A stretch of 64,000 bases of DNA from Acidobacteriota bacterium. GTDB lineage: Bacteria; Acidobacteriota; Polarisedimenticolia; J045. Below the pieces are notes generated by a model. That model was given only the letters and a program-made list of their open reading frames with translations, had not been told where the DNA came from and did not search any database. Shown one piece after another: positions 19,280-29,670 of this stretch (its first letter is position 1; each line of letters starts with the position of its first letter). The translations under genes were made by a program, and so were the position numbers. Where the stretch lies: contig JAUZRX010000017.1 in assembly GCA_030949985.1 (NCBI GenBank), positions 124,001 through 188,000 on the forward strand, read 5' to 3'.

Positions 19280-19693
19280 TCAGGCCGTCATTTCCGCGGC
19301 ATCGTCGGTCGCCGGCGGTAGCTCGGTTGCGGGACGGACATCCCCCGCTCCCGCACCGCGACGGATCTCCCGCAACGAAAAACGGCGGGCCTGGAGTTTG
19401 CGGACCAGGAATTCACAGGCGCGGCGGGGTTCGGTGTGCTCGCCGCAAGTGAAGACATCCGCCGCGGCGTAGCCCGTTTCGGGCCACGTGTGGACCGAAA
19501 TATGGGACTCGGCGAGCAAGGCCAGGGCGGTAACCCCCTGGGGGTCGAAGACGTGCTGCACTTCTTCGAGCAGGGTGGAGCGGGCCGCCACAGCGGCCTG
19601 ACGCACCGCCTCGCGAACGAAGGCGGGGTCGTTGAGCAGCCCCTCCGGGCAGTCGTACATCTCCAAGACGCAGTGTGAACCGATGGAAGCCAA
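19280..19693 (-). CDS. speD: S-adenosylmethionine decarboxylase proenzyme
   Basis: SpeD supplies decarboxylated S-adenosylmethionine to SpeE. The 137-residue bacterial-type proenzyme begins at TTG 19693, nine bases after GGAGGG; a later ATG would remove the conserved SIGSHCVLEMYDC start. The self-cleavage site is intact: AESHISVHTWPE, with Ser63 expected to become the pyruvoyl group, His68 and Cys83 (FTCGEHTEP) as the processing and catalytic residues. The tail beyond residue 115 is longer and more polar than usual but carries no recognisable motif. Confidence 0.93.
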   Translation of the reverse strand: MASIGSHCVLEMYDCPEGLLNDPAFVREAVRQAAVAARSTLLEEVQHVFDPQGVTALALLAESHISVHTWPETGYAAADVFTCGEHTEPRRACEFLVRKLQARRFSLREIRRGAGAGDVRPATELPPATDDAAEMTA

Positions 19694-19919
19694 CGTTGGA
19701 TTCCCTCCGGGACAGCGGCCGCGGGGCGCTCCCGGGAGAAAGTCGAGGCGGCCGACAGCAGGGCAGCCCCGGCGGCTGGAAAGAGCAGCGACAGGCAGCG
19801 GCTCTTTATAGGGGAACACCGCGAGGGCCGCAAGTCCTTGCCGAAAAAGAGACTCTCGCGGTCGTTGGCGGTAGATGGGCCGGGCGCCCGGAGAGAGTTC
19901 CGGGCCGGGAGGTAGTGGT

Positions 19920-22160
19920 TTGGAACGGAGAATCCGCATCGTCTCGCTGGTGGCCGTGATGGTCGTCCTCTTCTCGCCGCCGCCGGGCCCGCGCTGCGCC
20001 CCGTGCTGCTGGATGCTGCGGGTCGATCCGCCTCCGGCGGGCGCATCGCTTTGCATGCTGCGGTCTTTAGGGCTCTGGCCGGTGGTCCGGGTGATCCCCT
20101 CCGGGGGAGGACTCAGCCGTCGTTGAGGGCGGCGCCGGGCGGGGGAGGGCTGCTGCTGGTGGCCTTCGACTCCGGCACGGCCCCGGTCCGTGTGCGGGAG
20201 ATCCTCCGCCGTCACGGCGGAAAGTGGCTGGGCCACGTTCCCGACGCGGCAGCGCGGGCCAGGGTGGACGCAGCCGCCGTCGGGGGTCTGGCAGCCGAGC
20301 CTGCTGTCAGGTGGGTCGGCCCCTCCCACCCCTTCTACAAGCTCTCCCGGGCCCTGCCCCTGCCGGTGCTGCCGGCTGCGGGCGTCTGCGCCTGCGCGTC
20401 GACGCCTCGGCCCAGGCGCTGGCCCTGCTGCGGGCGCCGGAGGTGATCTTCGTCGAGCCGAGTTTCCAGCCCCGCCTGCTGAACAACTCCTCCCGGGGTA
20501 TCTGCCAGTCGGGCACGCCGGGGGCGGACTCGCTCCACGACCGGGGGATCGTCGGCGGCGGCCAGGTGGTGGCGGTGATGGGCTCGGGCCTGGACACGGC
20601 CCATTACTGCTTTTCCGGGGTGGGGAAGGTGCCGGACAGTCGGGCCTGGGTCGGTGGCACCCTGGGGGCGGATGGCTCCGGGGACCACGGCACCCACGTC
20701 TCCGGCTCCGCGGCCTGCGAGAATGGGGGCGATCGCGACGGGTTCGCCGGCTCGCCTCGGACGCGGGCCTGCTGATGCAGGACATCGGCAAGAGCGGCGA
20801 CTGCGTCAACGTCTATCCGCCCAACCCACTTTCGGAAGCCTGGAGCGACGCCCGCAGCCGGGGGGCGCGGGTGCACACCAACTCCTGGGGCGGCGGCTTC
20901 AACCTCTACGGCGGCGACAGCCAGGCCATCGACTCGTTCATGTGGGACAACCAGGACTTCCTGATCCTCTACGCCGCCGGCAACGAGGGGCCCGGTGAGG
21001 GCACCTTGGGCATCTACTCCAACGCCAAGAACTCGGTGACCGTGGGGGCCTCGGGCAACGGCTCGTCCCGGGAGAGCCTGTACTCCGCCTCGAGTCGAGG
21101 GCCCGCCGGCGATGGCCGGATGCTGCCCGACCTGACCGCTCCGGCGGCAGGGGTCTCCTCGGCCCGCAGTGGCACCTCCTGTGGCTGGACCTCCAAGTGG
21201 GGCACCTCCATGGCCACCCCCGCGGTGGCCGGGACAGCGGCGCTGGCCCGGGAGTATTTCGTCCGGGGCTTTTACCCCACGGGGGCGGAGACGGTCGCCG
21301 ACGGCTTCGAGCCCGGCGCGGCGCTGGTCAAGGCCACGCTGTTGATCTCGGCGCGGGAGATGACCGGCTCGGGGGGCGGTGGCTCGCGGCCCAACAACAA
21401 CCAGGGCTTCGGCCGGCTGACCCTCGACGACGCTCTGGGGTTCGAGGGGGAGGATGCCGCGACGCGGCTGACGGTGCTCGACGACCGAGACATGAGCACG
21501 GGGCCGGCGACTCCGGGGGCGGTGGGCAGTTTCCAGCTCGACCTGCCCCGGGCCGGCGACCTGCGGGTGATGCTGGTGTGGACCGATGCACCGGGGTCTT
21601 CTTTTGCGGGCAAGGCACAGGTCAACGCCCTGGATCTCGAGGTGGAGCTGGCCGACGGCAGCCTCTATGCCGGCAACCAGGGCTTCAGTGGGGGCTGGAC
21701 CACCACCACCGCTACCGCGCGCGATCGGCTGAACGACAAGGAAGCGGTTTACCTCCGGTTCCTCGCCGCCCAGACGGCGACGATTCGCGTGGTGGCCCAT
21801 GCCCGCGGCGACGTGGCTGCCCATCCCCAGGATTACGCCCTGGTGGTGGTCTCACCGGCCTCGCCCACGGGCTGCGATGCGCCACTCCCCGACGGCGTGG
21901 GCAACAGCGTCAGCCACGAGAAGAGCGGCGGCGAGCTGCTGGCGTCGTGGGCCGACCGGGGCGCGGATCACTACGTGGTCTACCGGGGCGAGAGTCCCGA
22001 CTTCATGAACGCCTCGCCACCCCCCTACCAGGATGCGGTCACCGACGAGGATGCCGCCCGCCCCGGCGAGCAGTGGACCGACGCCGGCGCCCTGGGCGAC
22101 GGGCAGGCCCACTACTACCTCTACGCCTGAGTCAACGCCTGCGGCGACGAGGCGCCCTGA
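19920..22160 (+). pseudogene. Broken subtilisin-like serine protease (S8)
   Basis: A secreted subtilase spread over three frames. It starts at TTG 19920 after GGGAGG with a signal peptide (RIRIVSLVAVMVVLFS). The frame then drops by one base three times: near 19985, near 20370-20395, and at about 20745, where adding one G restores DGFAGLASDAGLLMQDIG. His (DHGTHVSG), the oxyanion Asn (AAGNEG) and Ser (GTSMATP) remain, but the Asp position reads VAVMGSGLD where VAVxDSGLD is expected. An in-frame TGA at 22128 cuts off a further nine residues, VNACGDEAP. A domain after the protease resembles pre-peptidase and fibronectin-like modules. Frameshifts, the lost catalytic Asp and the stop together favour real decay over sequencing error. 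Confidence 0.8.
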
Positions 22161-22342
22161 AGCCGGCCCACGGGCGCCGTCCACGCCGAGGCCACGCCAC
22201 TGACCTGCGCGTCGTCCTCCCACGCGGGACTGCACCACCGTCCCCCTCCCGCCGGTGCGTCCCCGCCCCGGTATCCACCGGAAGGAATCGATCACCGCGC
22301 CATCTCACGCCGAGGCGCTCGAGGCCTGGAAGGGCGTGGAAC

Positions 22343-22383
22343 TTGACGCTGACTTCGCCCGCAGTATAATTACAGTGTAATTA
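22343..22383 (+). promoter_or_regulatory. Promoter and operator of the BrnT/BrnA toxin-antitoxin pair
   Basis: TTGACG (22343-22348), a 16-base spacer and a perfect TATAAT (22365-22370) form a near-consensus housekeeping promoter. Overlapping its -10 box is a perfect inverted repeat, TAATTACA-G-TGTAATTA (22367-22383), the expected place for a repressor operator. BrnTA systems are known to repress themselves through the antitoxin. Initiation would fall about ten bases before the first ATG, giving a very short leader. Confidence 0.8.
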
Positions 22384-22387
22384 CGGA

Positions 22388-22687
22388 ATGAGCATGTGCG
22401 GACTGACCTTCGTTTGGGACGAGCGAAAGAACGTCCAGAACAAGAGAAAACACGGCGTCAGCTTCGAGGAAGCACAGTCTGTCTTTTTCGACGACAACGC
22501 TCTGGAGTTCTCCGACCCGGATCACTCCGGGGACGAGGAGCGATTCCTTCTTATCGGCAGGAGCTATCGTCTCCGTGTCCTCCTGGTGTGCCATTGTTTT
22601 CGTGAGAATGACGGTGAGATACGCATCATTTCCGCACGTCGCGCTACGGCAAAGGAGCGAGGCGTCTATGTAAGGGACAGACGATGA
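22388..22687 (+). CDS. brnT: BrnT-family toxin (DUF497)
   Basis: A 99-residue RelE-fold RNase-type toxin. Family marks are FVWDERKNVQNKRKHGVSFE near the start, the acidic DPDHSGDEERFLLIG and the basic core IRIISARRATAKER at the end, which in BrnT binds and cleaves RNA. The start could also be ATG 22394; ATG 22388 is taken as the first after the promoter. It overlaps the antitoxin gene by four bases. AT content here is higher than in the flanks, consistent with acquisition. Confidence 0.92.
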   Translation: MSMCGLTFVWDERKNVQNKRKHGVSFEEAQSVFFDDNALEFSDPDHSGDEERFLLIGRSYRLRVLLVCHCFRENDGEIRIISARRATAKERGVYVRDRR

Positions 22688-22902
22688 GAAAAGAGTACGA
22701 TCTGTCGAAGATGAAGGGGCGCAAGAATCCCTACTCGAAGCGGCTCAAGAAGCAGGTCACGATCCGCCTTGGCGTGGACGTGATCGACTACTTCAAGCAG
22801 CTCGCGGAAGAAACCGGGATTCCCTACCAGAACCTGATCAACCTCTACCTGCGTGACTGCGTCGCCTCGAAGAGAAAGCCGAATCTGAAGTGGGCGTCGT
22901 AG
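22684..22902 (+). CDS. brnA: BrnA/CopG-type antitoxin
   Basis: A 72-residue antitoxin with a ribbon-helix-helix fold. It reads KNPYSKRLKKQVTIRLGVDV (strand), then IDYFKQLAEETGIPYQNLIN (two helices) and a short tail. The N-terminal strand is the DNA-binding ribbon; the other part should cap the toxin. It starts at ATG 22684 inside the end of brnT, so toxin and antitoxin are coupled. It presumably binds the TAATTACA repeat upstream. Confidence 0.88.
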   Translation: MRKEYDLSKMKGRKNPYSKRLKKQVTIRLGVDVIDYFKQLAEETGIPYQNLINLYLRDCVASKRKPNLKWAS

Positions 22903-23069
22903 CCGATCGGAAACCTGTAGTCATGCCGGAACGACGATGCGCCTCCTTCTTGCGCAGTATCAGCAGCCCGAGTTGACTCACTGCGACTTCCGTGCCTCCG
23001 TCACCCCCTGCGGCGACGTTTCACCTCGAAGCTTCATGAATAACGCGGGTTGGCGACGCCAACGTGTCG

Positions 23070-25112
23070 TCACGGGCAGGCGGCCGGGTTGGAGTTGGCG
23101 CGCTCGGCTCCTTCGGAGGTATGGCCCCAGGAGCCAGCCAGCGCGCAGAGGTCGTTGCGAGAGCGGACAAGGTAGAAGTAGCCCGCTCCTGCGGCGGGGG
23201 TGGAAGCGTCTTCGAAGCGGGTATCGGTCGTGTCCGGATCGTCGTCGTTGCGGCAAGCACCGTAGTCGCTGCCGTCGAGGGAGGCCAGGTCACCTCGGGA
23301 GACGTCGTAGCGGTCGGCCAGCGCGGCCGGCGACCAGGTGATCACCGACTCGCTGCCGGCTTCGAAGGCGAGGCCCGCTACGCCTCCCGGCGGGCCACCC
23401 GCCGGGTCGGCGGGTGCGCAGTCGTCGTCGTCCGTCACTCCGTCGCCGTCCCAGTCGACCTGACAGGCATCGCCGCGCCCGTCGCCGTCGCTGTCGGTCT
23501 GGTCGGCGTTGGCCACCAGGGGACAGTTGTCGGGAAGCTGGGTGATGCCGTCTCCGTCTACGTCGTAGGGACTGATCAGCCAGAACCTCGGCCAGATGTC
23601 GTCGCTGTAGCCGCCACCACCGTGGGCGATGATGTCATCTAGCCCGTCGCCATTGATGTCGCCCAGAGCCGATGGCCATATCCACTCTCCGGGCTGAGGA
23701 CCAATGATCAGTACGTCTTCGCTCCCTTGGCCGAGATCGATGTCCAGAGGATACGTGACGGGGCCGTGAAAGACCGAGATCTGGCCGGAGTCCGTGCGGA
23801 TGTCACTTCCTGCGTCTGCCCCCGAGGCATCTAGCACGAGATCGAGATACCGATCACCATTCGTATCCCCAACGCGAATGGCCGTCGCGGCGCGGTCGCG
23901 GATGTTTGCTCCGAAAAGAAGCCCTTCAACCGGTCCCTGCAGATCTATCGCAGGAGGCCAGGGAACTGCGATCTCGACGCTGCGAGCCTCGCCCGCGAGC
24001 TTGGATGAGTTGTCGCGTCCCCACGTGCTGTTCGATCCGGCGATGAGTTCAGATGTTCCATCCCTGTCAAGGTCGGCGACAGCGAGTTGCTCGGGACGGG
24101 TGAAGGCATCTGCAGGGTCAGGGCCGTAGAGAAGGAGGTCCGATGTATCTACGCCAAGGTCGATTTCAAATGGCCAGGTGTGTCGACCCCGAAACAGATG
24201 AATATCCCCGCAGTCTTCGCGCGCATCGACAGGACCGTCCCCGAATCGCGCAGAAACGATCAATTCCGGAATGCCGTCACGATCGACGTCGCCCGCACCC
24301 ATGCCGGAAGAGAAGCTATCGCCCGGACGACTGTAGATAACGACATCGGCGCCATTACCGCTTCTGAGGTCGATGCTCGGGGGCCAGTTCTGCCGTCCGA
24401 AAAGAACGTAGACACGACCCGCGCGCGTTGCGTCAATCTTGTCGTAGGCCATGTGGTCGTCGAGGATCAGGTCGTCGGTGCCGTCTCCATTGACATCGGC
24501 AATGACGGGGCTTTCGCAGAGTTTTCCTCCGTAGAACTCACCGTTGATGACCATGCCGGGGTCCACTTCGAGGTCGATCTCGCCGGCGAGATCGGCACTG
24601 CCGAAGACCACGTGGGCCTGGCCGGAAGTCCAGCCTCCGGGACGCTCGCGGTCCGCCCATGGGGCACACATGACGATATCGTCGAAACCATCACCGTTGA
24701 TGTCGCCGCAGGTGACGGCGTCACCTAGCAGATCACTGGAGTGTTGGCCGACGAAGCGGATGGCACGTGCGCTGGCCAGGGAAAGCGGGCCGGTCCATGC
24801 GCTCCTCCTGCCGAGGATGACGCTGACCTCTCCGCAGCCATTACGCGAGTTGCCAAAGCCGTCGGCCTCCGGATCGCCGATCACCAAGTCCGCCACGCCG
24901 TCGCCGTTGATGTCGCAGGCTGCGGCGCGGTAGGCGAGGTTGTCGCTGAGATCCTCACCATCGATGCGGACCGCATCGGCATCGGTCTGAAGGTCGACCG
25001 TGACCGTCTGGCTGAGCGAAGGGGGCGTCAGCCCCACCATCGCGAGAATGGCGATGGTGAAGCTGACGCGCAGAGCGCTCCCGGAGGGAGCTGCCATGGA
25101 ACGGAGACTCAT
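23070..25112 (-). CDS. Secreted FG-GAP (integrin-like propeller) protein with thrombospondin type 3 repeats
   Basis: A 680-residue exported protein. The start ATG 25112 overlaps the upstream stop (ATGA); a signal peptide follows ([18 protein letters not shown]). About seven FG-GAP repeats with calcium loops follow, for example [53 protein letters not shown] and [16 protein letters not shown] type 3 calcium module comes next ([20 protein letters not shown]) and then a fibronectin-like domain ([20 protein letters not shown]). Such proteins sit on the surface or are secreted and bind other macromolecules. It forms a two-gene unit with the upstream secreted-protein gene. Confidence 0.85.
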   Translation of the reverse strand: MSLRSMAAPSGSALRVSFTIAILAMVGLTPPSLSQTVTVDLQTDADAVRIDGEDLSDNLAYRAAACDINGDGVADLVIGDPEADGFGNSRNGCGEVSVILGRRSAWTGPLSLASARAIRFVGQHSSDLLGDAVTCGDINGDGFDDIVMCAPWADRERPGGWTSGQAHVVFGSADLAGEIDLEVDPGMVINGEFYGGKLCESPVIADVNGDGTDDLILDDHMAYDKIDATRAGRVYVLFGRQNWPPSIDLRSGNGADVVIYSRPGDSFSSGMGAGDVDRDGIPELIVSARFGDGPVDAREDCGDIHLFRGRHTWPFEIDLGVDTSDLLLYGPDPADAFTRPEQLAVADLDRDGTSELIAGSNSTWGRDNSSKLAGEARSVEIAVPWPPAIDLQGPVEGLLFGANIRDRAATAIRVGDTNGDRYLDLVLDASGADAGSDIRTDSGQISVFHGPVTYPLDIDLGQGSEDVLIIGPQPGEWIWPSALGDINGDGLDDIIAHGGGGYSDDIWPRFWLISPYDVDGDGITQLPDNCPLVANADQTDSDGDGRGDACQVDWDGDGVTDDDDCAPADPAGGPPGGVAGLAFEAGSESVITWSPAALADRYDVSRGDLASLDGSDYGACRNDDDPDTTDTRFEDASTPAAGAGYFYLVRSRNDLCALAGSWGHTSEGAERANSNPAACP

Positions 25113-26474
25113 GGTTGGGCTCCGTCTCCGGCCTTGAACCAGTCGAGGCGGTACCAGACGTCGTGAAAGCTCATGCCCCACTTGCCGAGAATGCCCTTCA
25201 TGTTGCCGGGGTCGCCCTCAAAAGGACGCCGTACGCTGCATGATCTCCAGTTGCCTTGGGAATCCTGCCAGAATACTGTGCCTTCCACGACTGGATCGTT
25301 GCTGGGCGGCTGGCTGTTTGCCACCTCGATCCGCAGCCACACGGGGCGGCTCAGTCCGGCGTAGTTCGGATCCTCGTTCTCGAGTGGCGGCTCCTCACCG
25401 GTAATCGGGTCCTCGCAGAAGACGCCCTCCGTGGATGGCAGGGGGTTACCGTTGGAATCGCAACTTGCCTGACCGTATGCATCCGGAAGCCGGAAGGCAA
25501 CGAGGACTGACCTGTCGCAGTCGCGCACGCCCTTGAGCAGCTTGACGGCATAGGAGGGGGCCTCCCCAGTCGAGGGGTCGACATCCCCGATCCGGGCCTG
25601 GATCTGGAGGTTGTAAGGGATGGTCACGCCGCTCGATCGGGCGAGATCCACGCGGAGCTTGGACTCGGCCAGCGAATGGTGAAACTGCTCCTTGGTGGTC
25701 TCGTACTGTATGGAGGTGGAAGGCGCAACCAGTGCGTGGCTCCCGTCCTCGGCAATGCGCACTTCGTGAGCCGTGCTGCTGCCGATACCGCGAGATGTCC
25801 AGACAGCCTCTGGCCCGAGACCGTCTCCAGGGGGCGTGGCGTCGAGCGCGTGAGTTTCGGGGCGGTCGTAGTCGTCCTGAACCTTCAGATAGATGTCACT
25901 GGGGAGGGTCGGCTCGCCGGCAGAGTCGAAGGCGATGGTGCTGTATTCGATGCTGCGATCGGACCAGCAGAGCTTGAGGCCGGAGGCGTCCTCGAAGGTG
26001 ACGCGGAAGCGCACGCTGCTGTTTTCGGGAAGGCCGGGGGCTCCGAAATCGACGTGATCACCTGGAGCCAGGCCGCCGCTGGGAATGCCGTCGGTGGAGC
26101 GATGGGTCCAGAGGGTGTGGAGGAAGCCCGAGGAGTCCACCGTTTCTGCCATCCACCACACGGCATGGGCGTTGCCGTATCCGCTGGGGACGGTTCCGCG
26201 CAGCACCATGCCCTGGGCTCGCTCGGAGTCGGCAACCTGTACCGGGGCGGATCCGGGGGAAGGGCAGGGCATCGGATCACCGCCGCCTCCCGGGTCGAGA
26301 CCGCAGATCTGAACGTAGTACGGATCTCCCTCAGCTTCGGGCGGAGTCAGAGGCTCGTCGGTGGGACATTGGGCGAGGCACTCAGGCACGAGCAAGATGC
26401 CGAGGAAGATCAGGAGCAGAATCGAATAACGGACCTTGGGGGGGGGTAGACCCTCTGCGTTTCACTCCAAGCAT
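25109..26474 (-). CDS. Secreted protein of unknown function, signal peptide out of frame at a run of nine C
   Basis: The body (about 428 residues, frame ending at 25109) is a beta-rich extracellular protein with segments such as [37 protein letters not shown] and [17 protein letters not shown]. It lacks a start with a ribosome site. ATG 26474, behind a strong AAGGAGGC, opens a frame that runs into nine C (26446-26438). Removing one C joins it to a perfect signal peptide ([18 protein letters not shown], cleavage near CLAQC) and the body. As it stands this frame ends at 26382. The gene is therefore off unless the tract has eight C in some cells or in the true sequence. I do not recognise the domain. 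Confidence 0.65.
26438..26446. repeat. Nine-base G/C homopolymer inside the signal-peptide region
   Basis: A run of nine G on the + strand (C in the gene's sense) lies 28 bases inside the secreted-protein gene. Eight or eleven C would put the ATG, signal peptide and body in one frame. Runs of this kind slip during replication and can also be misread. Confidence 0.85.
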
Positions 26475-27187
26475 AGATGCCTCCTTGTCACACCAGCGCG
26501 CATCGGGTGGCGCTGGTGCCGGCAGGAGAACGGATCGCAATGCAGGGGGAGTGCGCGCGGAGACGATCCGCGGCTGCGGAGGCACTGGATCTGACGGAGA
26601 GTGGCTGCGGTTGGTGTGGTGCCTACCAGCAACATCATCACCCCCTCCCTTCGAGGATGACCTAGTTGATATGTCAGGTGGCAGCCGAATGCAAGCTCTT
26701 TTGTCGTGGATCGCAGAGTCGGTGATTGGGGGCTCGGATATTTTGGTCAACAGCAGGAGTGTTCAAGATCTCCCGGGCCGACAGTCCGGGTGATCTTCGG
26801 CCCCGCTGTGGACGGCGTTTCGGGTCTGGCTGCTCGTGCGGCAGGCCTCGAAAATGGCGGCCCGGCGGAAGTCATGATCGATGCGCATCTCGCCACCCTC
26901 CAGGCACGCATCCGCTCCGAGGGGAGTGAGGTGTTCATCGTGATGGGAGGTTCGCCCTGGCCGGCAGAGACCGACCTGGCTGACGGTGCCGATACGGTGA
27001 TCCATGGGCGAGGTGGCATGGACGGAGTCGGTGCTTGTCATAGACTACGGTCCGTAGATCTGGCGCGGAGACGCAGCAGGCAGGATCACCGGCAGTGCTG
27101 GCCGTGAGCCCGGCTGGGGCCTCGATGGGTGCGCTGGCCGCACGAGAAAAGAGCGTGCGATGAAAAGACAACGGATCCGGAGTCGAC
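26475..27187. other. Region without a confident gene
   Basis: About 710 bases between the divergently oriented secreted-protein gene and the SEC-C gene. The left half is less GC-rich and shows no coding pattern. On the + strand an open frame ending at 27107 has a middle part with coding-like codon use from about 26790 (VRVIFGPAVDGVSGLAARAA; SEVFIVMGGSPWPAETDLAD), but it has no good start or ribosome site and no family I recognise. It may be a gene remnant. Confidence 0.3.
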
Positions 27188-29572
27188 GTGGTCGAGGACC
27201 ACGTGGCGGGCGTGAACCACGCCGTGGAATGGGTCGGAGGCCTGCGGGAGCTTCCGGGTTTCGTCATGGATCGAGATCCGCCCTGGAGACCGCTGGTGGC
27301 GTTCTGGATCGCCATGCCCAGCGGGATGGCGCTTGCGAACGAAGTCGTTCATCCCGACGAGGCCGACGGCGCGGTGAAGAGGGCATTGCTCGAGGCCCTC
27401 GAGACGGTCCAGGTGGAGCCACGACAGATCGGGCGCTTTCGCGTCGAGAGCGAGGAACTGGCCCGCGAGGTCCGCGAGGTCATCGGAGCCGAGGTCGATG
27501 TCATCGTTGCGCCCACACCAGAGATCGACGACCTGGCCGCATATATTCGCGACCAGATGGATGCCGACGCGGAACCGGTGAGCTACCTCGAGGAAGGTAG
27601 CATCTCGCCGGAGACGGTCGGCGCCCTCTTCGATGCGGCGGGCGTGTTTTTCTCGACCGCGCCGTGGAAGATCGCGGCGGCGGAGCCGATCCTGCGGGTG
27701 GATATCCCATCGCTCGACGTCGAAAGTGCTTGCATCTCCATCGTCGGTGCCGGAGGCAGCGAGCCCGGCTTTCTGCTCTTCCCGTCGGCCCGAGACTTCG
27801 AATCGTTTCTCGAGGCCGGCGAGTCGCCGCCGGAGACCGGCGAGGCGGTCGATCTCGGGACTTCCTGGCTGGCTCTCGAGTTGGCAGAGAAAAACTCGTT
27901 GTCGGCGACGATGCAGGAGGAGATCGACCGCTTCGGATGGGAAATGGCGCCAGGCGAACTCTGCCCCATCGTGCGGCCTTACGAGCACGACGCCGCGGTC
28001 AGGCCGGTGACGCCCCGCGATGTGGAGATTGTCTGGCGCTGTGCGGTAGCGCTGGCGGCGTTCGTCCCGCGTCACGCATCGGTATTCGGAGGGCGAAGCT
28101 CGATGCCGGTGTCCGAGTCGTTCACGGGGGATGATGAAGTGCGCGTTCGTTTGACAGCGCCCTATGATGCCTACGATCAATTCGAGGAGTCTGCGGGGGA
28201 CGTGGTGTTGGATGTCGATCCCTTCGCGGGTGTGGGTCGGAACATCCCTGCGCTTGCGGTAGCGGACGGAAGTACAAGAAGTGTCACCTGCCGCTGCGCG
28301 AGGAACAGCAGCGGCTTTTTGCCCGTGCCGCTCACTGTCACCGGCTCGATACGGACGTGGCTTATGAATTGCTGGATCTGGCCGAAGAGGAAGTAGACGA
28401 CGATCGGTGGCTCAGGACCCTCCGGGGGTTGAACGACGTTGCGCGAGAGGCTCCTCATCTGCTTCGTGTCTTGCTCGCTTACGGACCCGAGTTCGAAGGC
28501 GCAACACTTGCTGAAAGGGGCGCCAGGAGGTTCGGCAAGGAGGCGCGGAGGTGGATCGCGGCACAACAGGCGGCCTGGTTCTCCGTCTGGGAAGTGCTCG
28601 AAGTCGAAGCGGAACGGGGGGGGGCTGCTGCGCGACCTGATCACCGGAGAGGAGCGGCATGTCCTCGAGCGTGAAGCCTCGCGACAACTCGTCGTCCGAG
28701 ATGCGCTGCTCGCCAGGATCGTCGACTACGAGGGTCTTTCCCTGATGAGCGCCGTTCATCCGCGTATCTTGCCGCCACGAGAGGCGGCCGAGGTGGTCGA
28801 GCGTGCCCGCAAGCACCTGAGGCGAAAGAGTCCTCCCCCGCCGGACCGCCTGCGGAACAGTGCTTTCGCTCGCCACCTGGTCCGGAGCTGGCAACGTCAG
28901 GTGCACACCTTCGACAGCCGGCCGCGCCCCCTTCCCCGGCTGACCAATGGGGGGGGCGATCCGCTTCTGTTCACGACGGATCATTTCGACATCGCTTCCG
29001 GGTGCCGGCAGGCGATCGAGCAACGCCTCGCCTCGATTCCCGGGGTCGATCCTCCCGGCGAGTCGGACAGGGAAGACGGCTGGACGTTTTTCGAGCCGAG
29101 CGAAGAACCGGATCCCGGAGCGACGGGCATGCGGAGGATTCTCGGCTCGGCGTATATTTCCGGGCAGAGAATGACTCTCGAGACCAACTCGATGGCGCGG
29201 GCCGATGATCTGCGCAAGCGGGTCGAGAGGGCCTGCGGCGATCTCCTGCAGCACAGAGCGCGGGAACACTCGGACCCGATCGCGGAGTTTCAGAGAAAAG
29301 CGCAGAGTGGCGCACCACCACAGGCGCCCGTCGAGCTTGGCTCATCCGAGATGCACGAGATGATGCTGGCCGTCAAGCAGCAACACTACGCCAACTGGAC
29401 CGAGGAGCCGCTGCCGGCTCTGGCGGGCCGGACGCCGCGCCAGGCCGCCCAGACGGAAGCGGGACGGCGTGAACTCGACCTGCTGCTCAAAGAAATGGAG
29501 AACATGGAACGCCGGGCGCCGACGCCGGGCTACGACTTCTCCGAGATCCGCAGGAAACTCGGTCTCGACTGA
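27188..29572 (+). pseudogene. SEC-C motif protein with DUF6930-like N-terminal region, two frameshifts
   Basis: A protein of about 790 residues in three pieces. The first piece runs from GTG 27188 (start uncertain) through LVAFWIAMPSGMALANEVVH and VRPVTPRDVEIVWRCAVALA to 28243. There one base is missing: inserting a G after 28243 restores GRNDPCACGSGRKYKKCH, the classic SEC-C zinc motif. The second piece continues to a run of nine G (28616-28624) where eight would keep the frame. The third piece ends with EEPLPALAGRTPRQAAQTEA and SEIRRKLGLD, a tail common in SEC-C proteins. Function is unknown. Both faults are single-base, so decay, switching or read error are all possible. Confidence 0.75.
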
Positions 29573-29670
29573 CGCAACCCCTCGGCAGACAGACCCTCCT
29601 CCCGCAACCGGGACCGGCTCCAGGTGCGCGATTCGTGATGGCTGGGGCGAGCGAGCCCCGTTCAGCAGCG

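Noticed and set aside
22128-22130. TGA near the end of the subtilase as a selenocysteine codon
   Set aside because: No Cys-type position is expected there, no selenocysteine hairpin is evident, and the gene has other lesions; a simple stop is more likely.
19920-22160. Programmed frameshifting in the subtilase
   Set aside because: Three separate shifts without slippery sequence plus downstream structure, together with a lost catalytic residue, point to decay instead.
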